From NCBI GenBank assembly GCA_026390595.1, contig JAPLFQ010000015.1, forward strand, positions 106,024 to 170,023: 64,000 bases of DNA, read 5' to 3'. Below the pieces are notes generated by a model. It was given only the letters and a program-made list of their open reading frames with translations, searched no databases and was not told where the DNA came from. Shown piece by piece: positions 16,105 through 25,774 of this stretch. The stretch is from Ignavibacteriales bacterium (GTDB taxonomy: Bacteria > Bacteroidota > Ignavibacteria > UBA10030). The position numbers and the translations under genes are program-made. The stretch's first letter is position 1. The number at the start of each line of letters is the position of its first letter.

Positions 16105-19100
16105 ATGAGATACATCAAAACACTCCTGATAATTTTGCTTCTTGCCGTACCGGCGTCTGCTCAGCAGGCGAAGGACCTCCGCGTTCTTAGCGAAACGCCT
16201 ACGTCCATCGTTGTCGAATTTACTCCTTCGTTTGCGCACCGTGTTGTCCCGGGTAGTGACGGGAAGCGATACACTATCTACGATTTCAGCGGCTCGGTCT
16301 CGGACCAGGGCACGCCAGGCTCGCCCCTGTCTCCATACCGGCCGGTGATCATCAATATGCCCGCCCGGCGATTCTCCCTCCAGATCATCGCTCAGGATTA
16401 CGACGATCTTTCCGGAGTCAATCCTGCCAGCCACCCCTATTGGAAACCGCTCAAAGAGTTCGGATTGAGCCCTGTCTACTCAGCGCTGAATCCTCGATTT
16501 ATGACAACCGAGCGTGTGCCCGGGCAGGTCGCAGGACTCGCCAACATCCGTCAGGCGCGGGGCACGACCTTGGGGACCCTGAAGATCTCTCCCGTTCAGA
16601 TCATTCCGGGGAAGAACGAAGTGCGCCTCTATCGACGTATCGTTGTACAGATCGATTTTGCGGCAGCAAGCCCGGGCGGGTTCCCGATCTCCGCGTTCTT
16701 CAAGGGGCCGTTTCCGTCGGCCCTACAGTCGGGTGCCGTCTCGAAGGGGCAGAATGTCGCCGGTGATTCCCCGCTTGCGCAGGGCGACTGGTATAGAATG
16801 GATGTGAACGAGACGGGGATCTACAAGATCGATCAGTCATTCCTGTCGAAGGCCAGTATCTCGCTCAGTTCGATAGGGAACATCAACTCGATCAGGATTT
16901 TCGGGAATGGCGGCTTCGAACTTCCGGAGGACCTGAATGAAACGAGGCCGAACGGTTTGGAGGAGATTCCGCGGCTGGTCGTGGATAGAAACTCCAACGG
17001 TGTCTTCGACTCAGATGATTACGTGCTTTTCTATGGCAAATCGGTGAGGGGGTGGAAATACTCCCCGGCGGAAAAGACGTTCCGCCACTATCTTAACCAC
17101 TACACCGAGACCAGCGTCTATTTTATGACATATGGCGGCACGGGACGCGGAAGAACCATGGATCCCCTGGTTTCGACGAGCATCGCGGGCGCATACAAGC
17201 CGGCAGATTTTCCGGAAAGGACATTCCTCGAGCGTGAATTGGCTCAGCTTGGGAATCCCAGTATCAATTCCGGCCGGGAATGGGCTGGCGAGTCATTTAA
17301 TCAGGCAAGCAGCGCACTCACTTTCATGACGAGCCTGCCGGGACTCGTCCCGACCAAACCCATGCAGTACCGGTGTGCCTTCTTCAGCAGTTCCACGTCG
17401 ATCGACTCCTTTGTCGTCCAGGAAAATGGAAGCACATTGGGCTCGATTCCAATGTACAACATCGACGTCGGGTCCATCACGGACGTGAAGGCCTATCGCG
17501 CGCCGGTTGCTGAATTCAAGCGCACCGGCTCGATACCGAGCGACAGGAGCGTCCTTCGGATGCAGTTCGTCACGCGCAATTCCGCTGCAGAGGGACGGCT
17601 CGATTGGTTCGAGATTCTCTATCCGCGCCGGTTCGAAGCGGACAATGATTCGCTTCTCTTCACGTCGCCCGATACCACCGCAGTTGTCGAGTATACCATC
17701 TCGAAATTTTCGTCGCGCGACATCAGCGTGTTTGATGTGACTGATCATAAGAACGTGAAGCAGGTCACGAACCTTGCGTTCGACCCGGTGGACGCGTCGC
17801 TCGCCCGATTCCAGGCTGCGCAGACCGCCGGTGGTGTGAGCGAATTCGTTGCCGTCGGTCCGAAGGCTTTCAGGACGGCCGCGAACCTCAAGCGCGTCGC
17901 GAACTCGAACCTTCATGGCTTGAGCGGAGGAGCGGATTTTGTCATTCTCGCGCCGGCCGAATTCCTTGCCGATGCCGAGCGTCTCCGCTCACACAGACAA
18001 ACGAGCGATCAACTCAGGTCGTTGGTGGTCGACCTTGGGCAGGTCTACAATGAGTTCTCTTCGGGAATGCTCGATCCCGTCGCAATCCGCGATTTCCTGA
18101 AATACACTCAATCTGCCTGGTCCGTCAAGCCGCAATACGTCCTCCTGTTCGGAGCGGGAAGTTACGACTACAAGAATATCAGAAAGCTGAGCGATCGCAT
18201 CTGGGTCCCGCCGTATGAGACGCTGGAGTCAAACGTACAAATCAGCACGCTCGCCAGCGATGACTTCTTTGTCATTCTCGATCCGTCGAGCCGGCAGATA
18301 TCAATTCCCATCGGACGGCTGCCCCTGCGCTCGACTGACGATGCGAGAAATGTGGTGGACAAGATCATCGCGTACGATACGTCCCGGTCCTACGATACGT
18401 GGCACAACCGGATTACCTTCGCGGCTGATGACGGTCTGACAACGACAGGGGACGATCAGGAGATACACACAAGCCAATCCGAGAGGCTGGCTCAGGATTA
18501 TACCCCCGATACGTTCAACAAAGAGAAGATCTTCATCGTCCAGTATCCCACAGTGAACACATCCACGGGTCGCACAAAACCGACTGCCAATGTTGCGATT
18601 GTCGATGCCATCAACCAGGGGTCGGTCATTCTGAACTGGACAGGTCATGGCAACACGCAGCAATGGGCGCACGAGAACGTGTTTTCAGTTTCTCAGGATT
18701 TTCCGCTCATTAGCAACAAAGGGAAGCTGTTCTTCCTGGTCGCCGCCACGTGCGATTTTGCGCGGTACGACTATGACAAGGAAACCAGCGCCGGCGAGCA
18801 GTTGATCCTGATGCAGGGGCGGGGTGCGGTGGGTGCAGTAACGCCTGACCGCGTCGTATTCTCGCAGGATAATGCGTACCTGAACCAGAGATTCTATGCT
18901 CACTTGTTTCAGACTGACAACCAGGGAAAGCCTGTTCGGCTTGGCGACGCGATGTGGCAGACGAAACAGGAATTGTACGGTGAGAACGACCTGAAGCATC
19001 ATCTCCTTGCTGATCCTACTATGCGGCTGGCGATTCCCCGGGCCAACGTCACCGTCGACAGCATCAATGGCGAGAATCAGTTTGCGCTCGTGATCGTCGG

Positions 19101-20094
19101 GGCTCTGGGCAAGGTGAGGGTGCGCGGAACTCTCAGAAAGTCCACCGGCACGGCGCTGAGTTCCATGCAGGGACGAGCGATACTGGAAGCGTATGATTCA
19201 AAAAGGAAGGTGCCAGTCCCGGAATGGGGCGGCTACACCTTCGTGACAAATGGGAGCTTGATCTACCGCGGGGAAGTGTCCGTGCGGAATGGTGCGGTGC
19301 AGGGGACATTCCCGATTCCGAAGGACGTATCGTATGGCGAGAACCGGTCACGGATCAATATCTATGCATGGAATGATTCCACCGACGCAGCCGGGTTCAC
19401 GGAGAACCTCTCCATCTCAGGTACGTCCACCGCGACGATCGATACTGTCGGTCCTGCGATTCGCGTATTTCTCCAGGATGAATCCTTCCGCCCGGGAGAT
19501 GTCGTCAGCCCTGATGCGCCGTTGATTGTCGATCTTGCAGATAGCAGCGGCATCAATACCTCCACAGCGGGGATTGGACACAAACTGGAGGCGATCCTGG
19601 ACGGGTCGCAACGATCGATTGATCTGACGGATTACTATCGCGGAAAACTCGACACGTACCAAAGCGGACAAGTGAAGTATCAATTCACAAATCTGGCAGA
19701 GGGGCGGCACACGCTGGATGTCAAGGCGTGGGACATCTTCAATAATGCCGCGAGCGCTGAAACGTATTTCGAGGTGCGTGCGGCGTCGCAGCTTTCGATC
19801 TACAACGTCGTCAATTTCCCGAATCCTTTCGCCCGCTCGACGACGTTCACGTTCCAACGCTCGTCCACGGACCCGGTTGATGTCGAAATAAAAATCTACA
19901 CGGTCGCGGGACGACTGATCCAAACGCTGGAGGTGCTGTCGGTTTCTGACCGGTTTGTCCAGATCCCATGGGACGGCAGAGATCGAGATGGATCGGAGAT
20001 GGCCAACGGTGTCTATTTATACCGGGTGATCGCGAAGTCGTTCGACAAATCGTCAACAAGTGAGGCGCTCGGAAAGATTGCTATCCTTCGATAA
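16105..20094 (+). CDS. porU: T9SS sortase-like gingipain-family peptidase PorU
   Basis: A 1329-residue exported protein with a clear signal peptide (TLLIILLLAVPASAQQ). The central C25 (gingipain-type) domain has the catalytic histidine in LNWTGHGNTQQW (H848) and cysteine in VAATCDFARYD (C883). Ig-like beta domains follow, and the end is a FlgD-like/T9SS sorting domain (NFPNPFARSTTF, then MANGVYLYRVIA). PorU removes the sorting domain of T9SS cargo at the cell surface and attaches it, together with PorV, which is encoded two genes on. No Shine-Dalgarno is present; the ATG follows an AT-rich stretch and an intrinsic terminator. A secreted C25 protease cargo is the less likely alternative, given porV nearby. 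Confidence 0.9.
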   Translation: MRYIKTLLIILLLAVPASAQQAKDLRVLSETPTSIVVEFTPSFAHRVVPGSDGKRYTIYDFSGSVSDQGTPGSPLSPYRPVIINMPARRFSLQIIAQDYDDLSGVNPASHPYWKPLKEFGLSPVYSALNPRFMTTERVPGQVAGLANIRQARGTTLGTLKISPVQIIPGKNEVRLYRRIVVQIDFAAASPGGFPISAFFKGPFPSALQSGAVSKGQNVAGDSPLAQGDWYRMDVNETGIYKIDQSFLSKASISLSSIGNINSIRIFGNGGFELPEDLNETRPNGLEEIPRLVVDRNSNGVFDSDDYVLFYGKSVRGWKYSPAEKTFRHYLNHYTETSVYFMTYGGTGRGRTMDPLVSTSIAGAYKPADFPERTFLERELAQLGNPSINSGREWAGESFNQASSALTFMTSLPGLVPTKPMQYRCAFFSSSTSIDSFVVQENGSTLGSIPMYNIDVGSITDVKAYRAPVAEFKRTGSIPSDRSVLRMQFVTRNSAAEGRLDWFEILYPRRFEADNDSLLFTSPDTTAVVEYTISKFSSRDISVFDVTDHKNVKQVTNLAFDPVDASLARFQAAQTAGGVSEFVAVGPKAFRTAANLKRVANSNLHGLSGGADFVILAPAEFLADAERLRSHRQTSDQLRSLVVDLGQVYNEFSSGMLDPVAIRDFLKYTQSAWSVKPQYVLLFGAGSYDYKNIRKLSDRIWVPPYETLESNVQISTLASDDFFVILDPSSRQISIPIGRLPLRSTDDARNVVDKIIAYDTSRSYDTWHNRITFAADDGLTTTGDDQEIHTSQSERLAQDYTPDTFNKEKIFIVQYPTVNTSTGRTKPTANVAIVDAINQGSVILNWTGHGNTQQWAHENVFSVSQDFPLISNKGKLFFLVAATCDFARYDYDKETSAGEQLILMQGRGAVGAVTPDRVVFSQDNAYLNQRFYAHLFQTDNQGKPVRLGDAMWQTKQELYGENDLKHHLLADPTMRLAIPRANVTVDSINGENQFALVIVGALGKVRVRGTLRKSTGTALSSMQGRAILEAYDSKRKVPVPEWGGYTFVTNGSLIYRGEVSVRNGAVQGTFPIPKDVSYGENRSRINIYAWNDSTDAAGFTENLSISGTSTATIDTVGPAIRVFLQDESFRPGDVVSPDAPLIVDLADSSGINTSTAGIGHKLEAILDGSQRSIDLTDYYRGKLDTYQSGQVKYQFTNLAEGRHTLDVKAWDIFNNAASAETYFEVRAASQLSIYNVVNFPNPFARSTTFTFQRSSTDPVDVEIKIYTVAGRLIQTLEVLSVSDRFVQIPWDGRDRDGSEMANGVYLYRVIAKSFDKSSTSEALGKIAILR

Positions 20095-20146
20095 TCAAGT
20101 GCAATGCTGCAATCGACCCACGTTTGGATAGTCAAGGAGAGATCAA

Positions 20147-20581
20147 ATGAATACCATGCGCCGTGCATCGATGATGTTACTTTCGCTCGTTGCCGCAACA
20201 GGCTTGGCTTTCGCACAGATGCCAGATGATAAGACCTATCCCGAGTTCAAACAATTTGAGTCGGTGATAAGTGCTTTCATCGAGGCAAAAGATCTGACTC
20301 CAGTCAGAAGCATGATTCTCCCGGAAGCATACATTGTGCACGGGAACTCATACGAGAGTTTGTTCAACTTCTTTGGCAAGGCCTCTCGCGAGAAGTTGTT
20401 TGGAGGTTCGAAACGGACCATGAGTTTCTTCGCAGCGTCGATGAATGACGAGAAGTCTTCAGCGTACGTAGTCGTGAAGACTCAGGCTGAGGATAAGTCA
20501 AATCCCCGATACGAGACCATCATCTTTGTCAAATCTCATTCGAAAGGCTGGCAACTCTGCCACTGGAACGCTGGGGCTTGA
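20147..20581 (+). CDS. Small secreted protein of unknown function
   Basis: A 144-residue protein with a signal peptide (MMLLSLVAATGLAFAQ). The mature part is about 120 residues, with a short helical start and alternating strands (IIFVKSHSKGWQLCHWNAG at the end), a layout reminiscent of NTF2-like or DUF4783-type folds, but this is only a visual guess. AAGGAGAG precedes the ATG. It sits between porU and porV in the same direction, so a role at the secretion machinery or cell surface is possible. Confidence 0.65.
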   Translation: MNTMRRASMMLLSLVAATGLAFAQMPDDKTYPEFKQFESVISAFIEAKDLTPVRSMILPEAYIVHGNSYESLFNFFGKASREKLFGGSKRTMSFFAASMNDEKSSAYVVVKTQAEDKSNPRYETIIFVKSHSKGWQLCHWNAGA

Positions 20582-20651
20582 GTTCGAACATCGGTATGCA
20601 TTCAAACCGCTCGATGTACTGCCGTGGCAGGTGTTTGGCAAGTCGAAAGGG

Positions 20652-20681
20652 TTGAATATCACTCAAAAAAGCGGTTATTTT
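20652..20681 (+). promoter_or_regulatory. Possible promoter for porV
   Basis: TTGAAT at 20652-20657 is followed after 18 bases by TATTTT at 20676-20681 in an otherwise AT-rich gap. The fit is weaker than at the other promoters in the window. Confidence 0.35.
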
Positions 20682-20721
20682 AATTCTGTCGGTAGTTCCA
20701 TTTCCTAGGAGGATGTCTGTC

Positions 20722-21828
20722 ATGGTAAAGAAAATCTTTGGGTTAGCAATCGTGTTGCTCGTGGTTTCTGTGCAGTTGACGAATGCCCAAGTCTCAACGT
20801 CAGCGGTTCCGTTCCTGCTTATCGCTCCAAACTCCCGCGCCAGCGGCATGGGAGAAGGCGGCACAGCTCTCGCCGACGACGCGTCTGCGTTGTACTGGAA
20901 CCCGGGCGGACTTGCATTCCAGGATGGGCAGGAAGTTAGCATCTCGCACGCGAACTGGCTGCCGGCCTTCAACCTGTCCGATCTCTATATCGATTATCTC
21001 GTCTACCGGCGACCAATGCCGCAGCTCGATGGAAATCTGGCCGCGAGCATCACGTTCCTGAACCTGGGATCGTTCACGCGCACGGCCAACGATCCGACGC
21101 CGCTCGAGACATTCAACGCCTATGAGTTCGGCATCACCGTCGGGTATTCCACGAAGCTCACCGAGGAACTTGGCCTTGGCATCAACGGCAGGTTCATCCA
21201 CAGCCGCCTGGCTCCGTTCGGCACGGCGGAAGAGCAGGGGACGGGTATCGCCTCCGGGTTCTCCTTCGACATCGGCATGCTCTACAAGCCGAAGTCTCTG
21301 GAAATTCCCTTCACCGGGCTCGATATCGGCGAGCACTTCACTGCGGGCTTCAATCTCTCCAACATCGGACCTGCGATCAGTTACATCGACCGGGCCCAGG
21401 CTGATCCTCTGCCAACCAGCCTCCGCCTCGGTCTTGGTTACAAGGTTATCAACGATCCGTTCAACAAGCTCACTGTTATTGTGGACGCGAGCAAACTGCT
21501 TACCCGGAAGCACACCGACGGAACGAGCGATCCGTTCTATAAGGCGTTCTTCACGTCGTGGACAGACAAACCGTTCCGGGAAGAGCTGCGTCAATTTGAT
21601 TCCTCCGTCGGACTCGAGTACTGGTACAGCAGCTGGATTGCTCTTCGCGCCGGTTACTTCTATGAAGACCCCGAGTACGGCAATCGGAAGTTCATGACGT
21701 TCGGCGCCGGAATCCGGTACGACATTTTTGGATTCGATTTCAGCTACATCAGCACCTTTGAACAACAACATCCTCTTGGCGAAACGTTGCGCTTCACCTT
21801 GCTTATTTCGTGGGGAGGTCCATCGTAA
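20722..21828 (+). CDS. porV: T9SS outer-membrane protein PorV
   Basis: A 368-residue outer-membrane barrel protein with signal peptide (GLAIVLLVVSVQLTNAQ). The mature N-terminus carries the PorV signature FLLIAPNSRASGMGEGGTAL followed by SALYWNPGGLAFQDG, and aromatic-ended strands continue to the C-terminus. PorV shuttles T9SS cargo from the Sov translocon to the PorU attachment complex. I prefer ATG 20722 to ATG 20713 because the perfect AGGAGG at 20707-20712 abuts the first and lies nine bases from the second. PorQ is the closest alternative paralogue. Confidence 0.88.
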   Translation: MVKKIFGLAIVLLVVSVQLTNAQVSTSAVPFLLIAPNSRASGMGEGGTALADDASALYWNPGGLAFQDGQEVSISHANWLPAFNLSDLYIDYLVYRRPMPQLDGNLAASITFLNLGSFTRTANDPTPLETFNAYEFGITVGYSTKLTEELGLGINGRFIHSRLAPFGTAEEQGTGIASGFSFDIGMLYKPKSLEIPFTGLDIGEHFTAGFNLSNIGPAISYIDRAQADPLPTSLRLGLGYKVINDPFNKLTVIVDASKLLTRKHTDGTSDPFYKAFFTSWTDKPFREELRQFDSSVGLEYWYSSWIALRAGYFYEDPEYGNRKFMTFGAGIRYDIFGFDFSYISTFEQQHPLGETLRFTLLISWGGPS

Positions 21829-21863
21829 GAAGTATTGCCTCTCACTGAGCATTGTGGAGACTT

Positions 21864-24800
21864 ATGCCGGCACGTAGCCTCGCTGTTTGGCTTATTATTT
21901 ATTGCGCTGCAGCAGCAGCACAGGTGCGCCCGCCCTTCAGTGAGAAAGGCGCCCGCGCCCGTGCGGCCCTCGAGCACTCCCGCGTTGACCAGTCACTTGG
22001 CGCCCCGGTCTCCGTACCTTCTGCGGCCGGGGACACAGTGCGTATCCTTGCTCTGATGGTCGATTTTCAGACCAGCCAGAACTCTCAGACGACCGGCAAC
22101 GGACGATTTCAGCTCGACGCGGCTTCTGCACAGAACATTATCGACCCGCCGCCGCATGATTCGGCGTACTTCGCCTACAAACTGCAATTCCTCGCGAACT
22201 ATTTCCGTAAAGTCTCAAACGGAAAAGTAATTATCAAAGGCGATGTATTCGGGCAGATCGTTACACTCTCCAAAACGCTGTCACAGTACTCGCCGGCGAA
22301 GGACGGATCGAACGACAAGCCGCTCGGCAATCTCATCGTCGACGCATGGCATACCGCCGACTCGCTCTATCCGGCATTGCAGTTCAGCAGATACAACGCG
22401 TTTCTGATTTTCCATGCCGGAGTCGGCCGCGATATCAATCTCGTGGCAACTCTCGGCTACGATCCCGCTCCGTTCGATCTTCCCTCGATCACCTTTAACC
22501 TCCGGACGCTCAGAAACTACCTCGGCGATCAGTCCTACGCCGGAATTCCTGTGAGCAAAGGCTCCTTCCGTATTACCAATACGATGCTGCTGCCGGAGAC
22601 GGAGACGCGTGTACTGACAGCGGGTACCGCGGTCGACACGTTGCAGGGAAGCATCAACGGACTTCTCGCGAACTCATTCGGCAGCTACCTGGGCTTGCCC
22701 GATCTGTTCAATACGAAAACCGGAGAATCGGCAATCGGCCAGTTCGGTCTGATGGACATTGGCGGTGGATTCATTTTCTACTCCGGGCTGTTTCCCCCGG
22801 AGCCGTCGGCGTGGGAAAAAGTGTTCCTCGGATGGGTTACCCCCATCACCGTAGCTCCCGGCTCGTCAGCGATTTCCCTTCCCGCAGTCGGCCTGAAGAC
22901 AGGCGCGGATACTGTGTACAAGATTCCGATCACCGATCGCGAGTACTTCCTCGTTGAAAACCGGAGCCGCGATCCAAAGCAGGATGGTCAGCGGCTCACC
23001 ATCCGCTCCCGGGGGGCGACAATCACGCGATATTTCTCCAAGGACACGACGGGGTTCGATTTCCAGGATACCAGGACTATCGCCGGTTCCGTTATCGATG
23101 TGGACGATTTCGACTGGGCTCTCCCGGCCCTCACGTCCATCGAAGACTCGAACTACGTCGGTGGCGGCATCCTCATCTGGCATATCGATGAGGACGTCAT
23201 CGCTCAGAATCTCGCAACCAATTCTGTCAACGCCGACGCCTCGCGTCGCGGTGTCGATCTCGAAGAGGCGGACGGAAGCCAGGATCTCGGACGATCATAC
23301 GATGCGATTTCTGAACCGGGTTCGGGAACTGAGTGGGGATATGAGCAGGACTTCTGGTACAGCGGCAATCCTATCCAGGTGTATATAAATGTCTTTGACA
23401 AGAACTCGAAGCCGAATAGCCGGAGCAATTCCGGAGCTCTCAGTCTTGTGACGGTGAGAGACTTCAGCCCTAGATCGGCAAGAATGACTGCTATCGTTAG
23501 TGTCGGCGGTGATCGCATCTTCAGGTTACCTCAATTCACGCACGCTATACCCGCACAACGATTCGTCACCGCGCCGAGTGCATCAGGTTCTGCCATCATG
23601 CTGGGTGTGGACGGGAAGATCTTCGCCTTTGACACATTCTATCAATCCGGACGCAGCAAGACACACGACACGACAGGACTGCTATATCCAAATGGCGGTG
23701 GTTTTACCCCTGCCGTACTGGAGTCGACGGACAGGTGGCTGATCGCCGGTGTTCAGGATAGTTCTCTCTACATTCTTGACGCTATTGATCGAAAAAGGGA
23801 CGGAGTCATTGATAGTCTTGTAAGGATCCCGACCGTTGAAGCCGGTGCAACGGCCCAACCTGTTCATATCGGTGATCGCATCACGACTCCGGCGATGTTT
23901 GCAGAACTATCCGTAATTCCTCAGATCATCGTTGGCACATTGCGCGGAAGCGTATGGTCGTTTTCCACCACGGGTGTTCTTCAGAAAAAGCTTTCCGTAT
24001 CATCCAGTCCGGTAACGTCTTTGGCCCAACTGCCAACGCCGTCTCTTTCGAAGCCGGCAGAGCTGTTCTTTACATGCGGAGGCCGACTCTACGGGGAGCA
24101 GTCATCCGTTTCCCTGAGCGATTCGTCGCTTCCCTGGACGGCGGTAGGTGTCACAAGCGCGTCAGGCAACTTTGTCGTGGTCGGCCAGATTGGAGGGCGA
24201 AGGGTCGTTGGTTTCAGCCGTGATCTTGGCCGTGTACTTTTCGATATCACAATAGCAGGCGGGGGCATCTCTTCCATTGCAGCCGGAGATATCGACCGCG
24301 ATGGGCAGAAGGACATCGTCGTAGTGGCTGGTGATCGAGTGTGTGCGCTCAACAGATCGGGGTCCTACCTGTCCGGATTTCCGGTTGTCCTGCACGACGG
24401 GGTCTCATACGCTGGAGATCCCATCATCGGAGATCTCAACGGGGATGGATCACAGGAGATCGCACTTTGCATGACCAACGGTGAACTCGCTGTATACGAT
24501 CAGGCCGGCCGCATCATAGCTGGTTTCCCCATTCAACTGACCTCCAGCGGACAACCCGCGATCGCTGCCTTCTGGAATGGCTCGAAGGGCACCATAGGGA
24601 TAGTTGGGGTGCCCACCATGCCATCGTCTGAACCGATTCAGCGACCAGCTGAAACGAGTGCTTCTACCTCAGGGAGCGCATCGGGTATGAGAGCGATCGA
24701 ATTGACTACCGGATACGCGCCCTATTTGATCTCTGGATGGACGCAGTACCTGATGAATTCCCGGCATTCGAATTACGACGCTTCAGCCGATGCACCGAAG

Positions 24801-25097
24801 TCGTATTCATCGGAATTCCTTCCTCGATCGCGTGTCTATAACTGGCCGAATCCTGTGTCCGGATCAACGACCCAGATCAGGTACTACACCTCGGAAGATG
24901 CATCAATCTCCATCCAGATCCTTGATCTCGCCGGAGCGAAGGTTGCAGAACTCAATGCGACTTCCCGGGGAGGAATGGACGGTGAGGTAGTATGGGATGT
25001 CTCGAACGTGCAGAGCGGCGTCTATCTCGCCCGGATTGAGGCAAAGGGGGCGAGCTTCAGCGAAGTGGCAGTCATCAAGATCGCAATCGTCAAGTGA
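21864..25097 (+). CDS. M6-peptidase-like T9SS cargo protein with lost zinc motif
   Basis: A 1077-residue secreted protein. After a signal peptide (SLAVWLIIYCAAAAAQ), residues 35-400 resemble immune-inhibitor-A/M6 metallopeptidases: VRILALMVDFQ, YKLQFLANYFRKVSNGKV, YLGLPDLFNT and IGQFGLMDIGGG all fit. The expected HExxH before GLPD is instead NSFGS (N270, S271, S274), so both zinc histidines and the catalytic glutamate are gone. Residues 560-930 form a beta-propeller-like region with FG-GAP/VCBS-type units (GDIDRDGQKDIVV, GDLNGDGSQEIAL). The C-terminus (NWPNPVSGSTTQIRYY, then VQSGVYLARIEAKG) is a T9SS sorting domain. Start chosen at ATG 21864 with GTGGAG upstream. Confidence 0.82.
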   Translation: MPARSLAVWLIIYCAAAAAQVRPPFSEKGARARAALEHSRVDQSLGAPVSVPSAAGDTVRILALMVDFQTSQNSQTTGNGRFQLDAASAQNIIDPPPHDSAYFAYKLQFLANYFRKVSNGKVIIKGDVFGQIVTLSKTLSQYSPAKDGSNDKPLGNLIVDAWHTADSLYPALQFSRYNAFLIFHAGVGRDINLVATLGYDPAPFDLPSITFNLRTLRNYLGDQSYAGIPVSKGSFRITNTMLLPETETRVLTAGTAVDTLQGSINGLLANSFGSYLGLPDLFNTKTGESAIGQFGLMDIGGGFIFYSGLFPPEPSAWEKVFLGWVTPITVAPGSSAISLPAVGLKTGADTVYKIPITDREYFLVENRSRDPKQDGQRLTIRSRGATITRYFSKDTTGFDFQDTRTIAGSVIDVDDFDWALPALTSIEDSNYVGGGILIWHIDEDVIAQNLATNSVNADASRRGVDLEEADGSQDLGRSYDAISEPGSGTEWGYEQDFWYSGNPIQVYINVFDKNSKPNSRSNSGALSLVTVRDFSPRSARMTAIVSVGGDRIFRLPQFTHAIPAQRFVTAPSASGSAIMLGVDGKIFAFDTFYQSGRSKTHDTTGLLYPNGGGFTPAVLESTDRWLIAGVQDSSLYILDAIDRKRDGVIDSLVRIPTVEAGATAQPVHIGDRITTPAMFAELSVIPQIIVGTLRGSVWSFSTTGVLQKKLSVSSSPVTSLAQLPTPSLSKPAELFFTCGGRLYGEQSSVSLSDSSLPWTAVGVTSASGNFVVVGQIGGRRVVGFSRDLGRVLFDITIAGGGISSIAAGDIDRDGQKDIVVVAGDRVCALNRSGSYLSGFPVVLHDGVSYAGDPIIGDLNGDGSQEIALCMTNGELAVYDQAGRIIAGFPIQLTSSGQPAIAAFWNGSKGTIGIVGVPTMPSSEPIQRPAETSASTSGSASGMRAIELTTGYAPYLISGWTQYLMNSRHSNYDASADAPKSYSSEFLPRSRVYNWPNPVSGSTTQIRYYTSEDASISIQILDLAGAKVAELNATSRGGMDGEVVWDVSNVQSGVYLARIEAKGASFSEVAVIKIAIVK

Positions 25098-25774
25098 GGA
25101 TGGAATTCTTGAAAGCTTCTGCGGCGAAGCTGATCTGCCTTGTTGCGCTGGCAAGCGTCACGGGGTGCGAGCGCGAATTGCCGTTCATGGCGCAAGTCGA
25201 TCAGTCTATCGATGGCTATCGGATCGAGGGGTATGTCACCGACAAACTCGGCATTCCTGTCAAGGGGCTGAAGATCGCTCTCTGGTACAGCCTCGAGTTC
25301 GTCGACAATATTCCTCCTGTTCGCCAGTTCAACGTCGATGACCCGACGAAGGTGGCGCGCGTTGTGGTGCTTGATCAACAGAACAGGGTACGCCGCGTAT
25401 TGTTCCAAGGCCGAGCGAATCCCGGTATTCTTGGCTTCGAGTTCGACCTGCGCGATTCCGCCGGAGCGTTGTTACCGACCGGGATCTATACGGTCCGCTT
25501 TAGCATGGACGGAGTGACGAAAGGCGCATATACGCAAGTCATCAACGGAGCGGTCACGGCGGTAACCGATTCTCTCGGCCACTATGCGATCCCGAACGAA
25601 TCCCTCCCGATCGGTTTCTCTCCCGCTCCAATCTATTCGGGCGATTCGGCAAAGTTCATAGGCAACTACAGGGTTTCGTCATACCCTATTCTCGAATTCT
25701 ATCTGCCCGTCCATCGCTCGGCGTCGGTCAGCCTAACTCAGAATCAACTCACCCGATTTGACTACCGGATTTGA
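25094..25774 (+). CDS. Lipoprotein with carboxypeptidase-regulatory-like domain
   Basis: A 226-residue protein with a lipoprotein signal peptide ending in SVTGC. The mature N-terminus has IEGYVTDKLGIPVKGLKIALW, the start of a transthyretin-like/carboxypeptidase-regulatory-like fold, and FDLRDSAGALLPTGIYTVRFSMDG resembles the strand pair of FlgD-like Ig domains. Function unknown. The start is GTG 25094 overlapping the previous stop as GTGA, or ATG 25100 in the same frame. The next gene begins immediately after its stop codon, so the three form a tight unit. Confidence 0.7.
   Translation: MRMEFLKASAAKLICLVALASVTGCERELPFMAQVDQSIDGYRIEGYVTDKLGIPVKGLKIALWYSLEFVDNIPPVRQFNVDDPTKVARVVVLDQQNRVRRVLFQGRANPGILGFEFDLRDSAGALLPTGIYTVRFSMDGVTKGAYTQVINGAVTAVTDSLGHYAIPNESLPIGFSPAPIYSGDSAKFIGNYRVSSYPILEFYLPVHRSASVSLTQNQLTRFDYRI

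Noticed and set aside
20800-21852. A 350-codon open frame antisense to porV
   Set aside because: The sense frame has the PorV signature, signal peptide and ribosome-binding site; the antisense product is arginine- and glutamate-rich with no fold signal.
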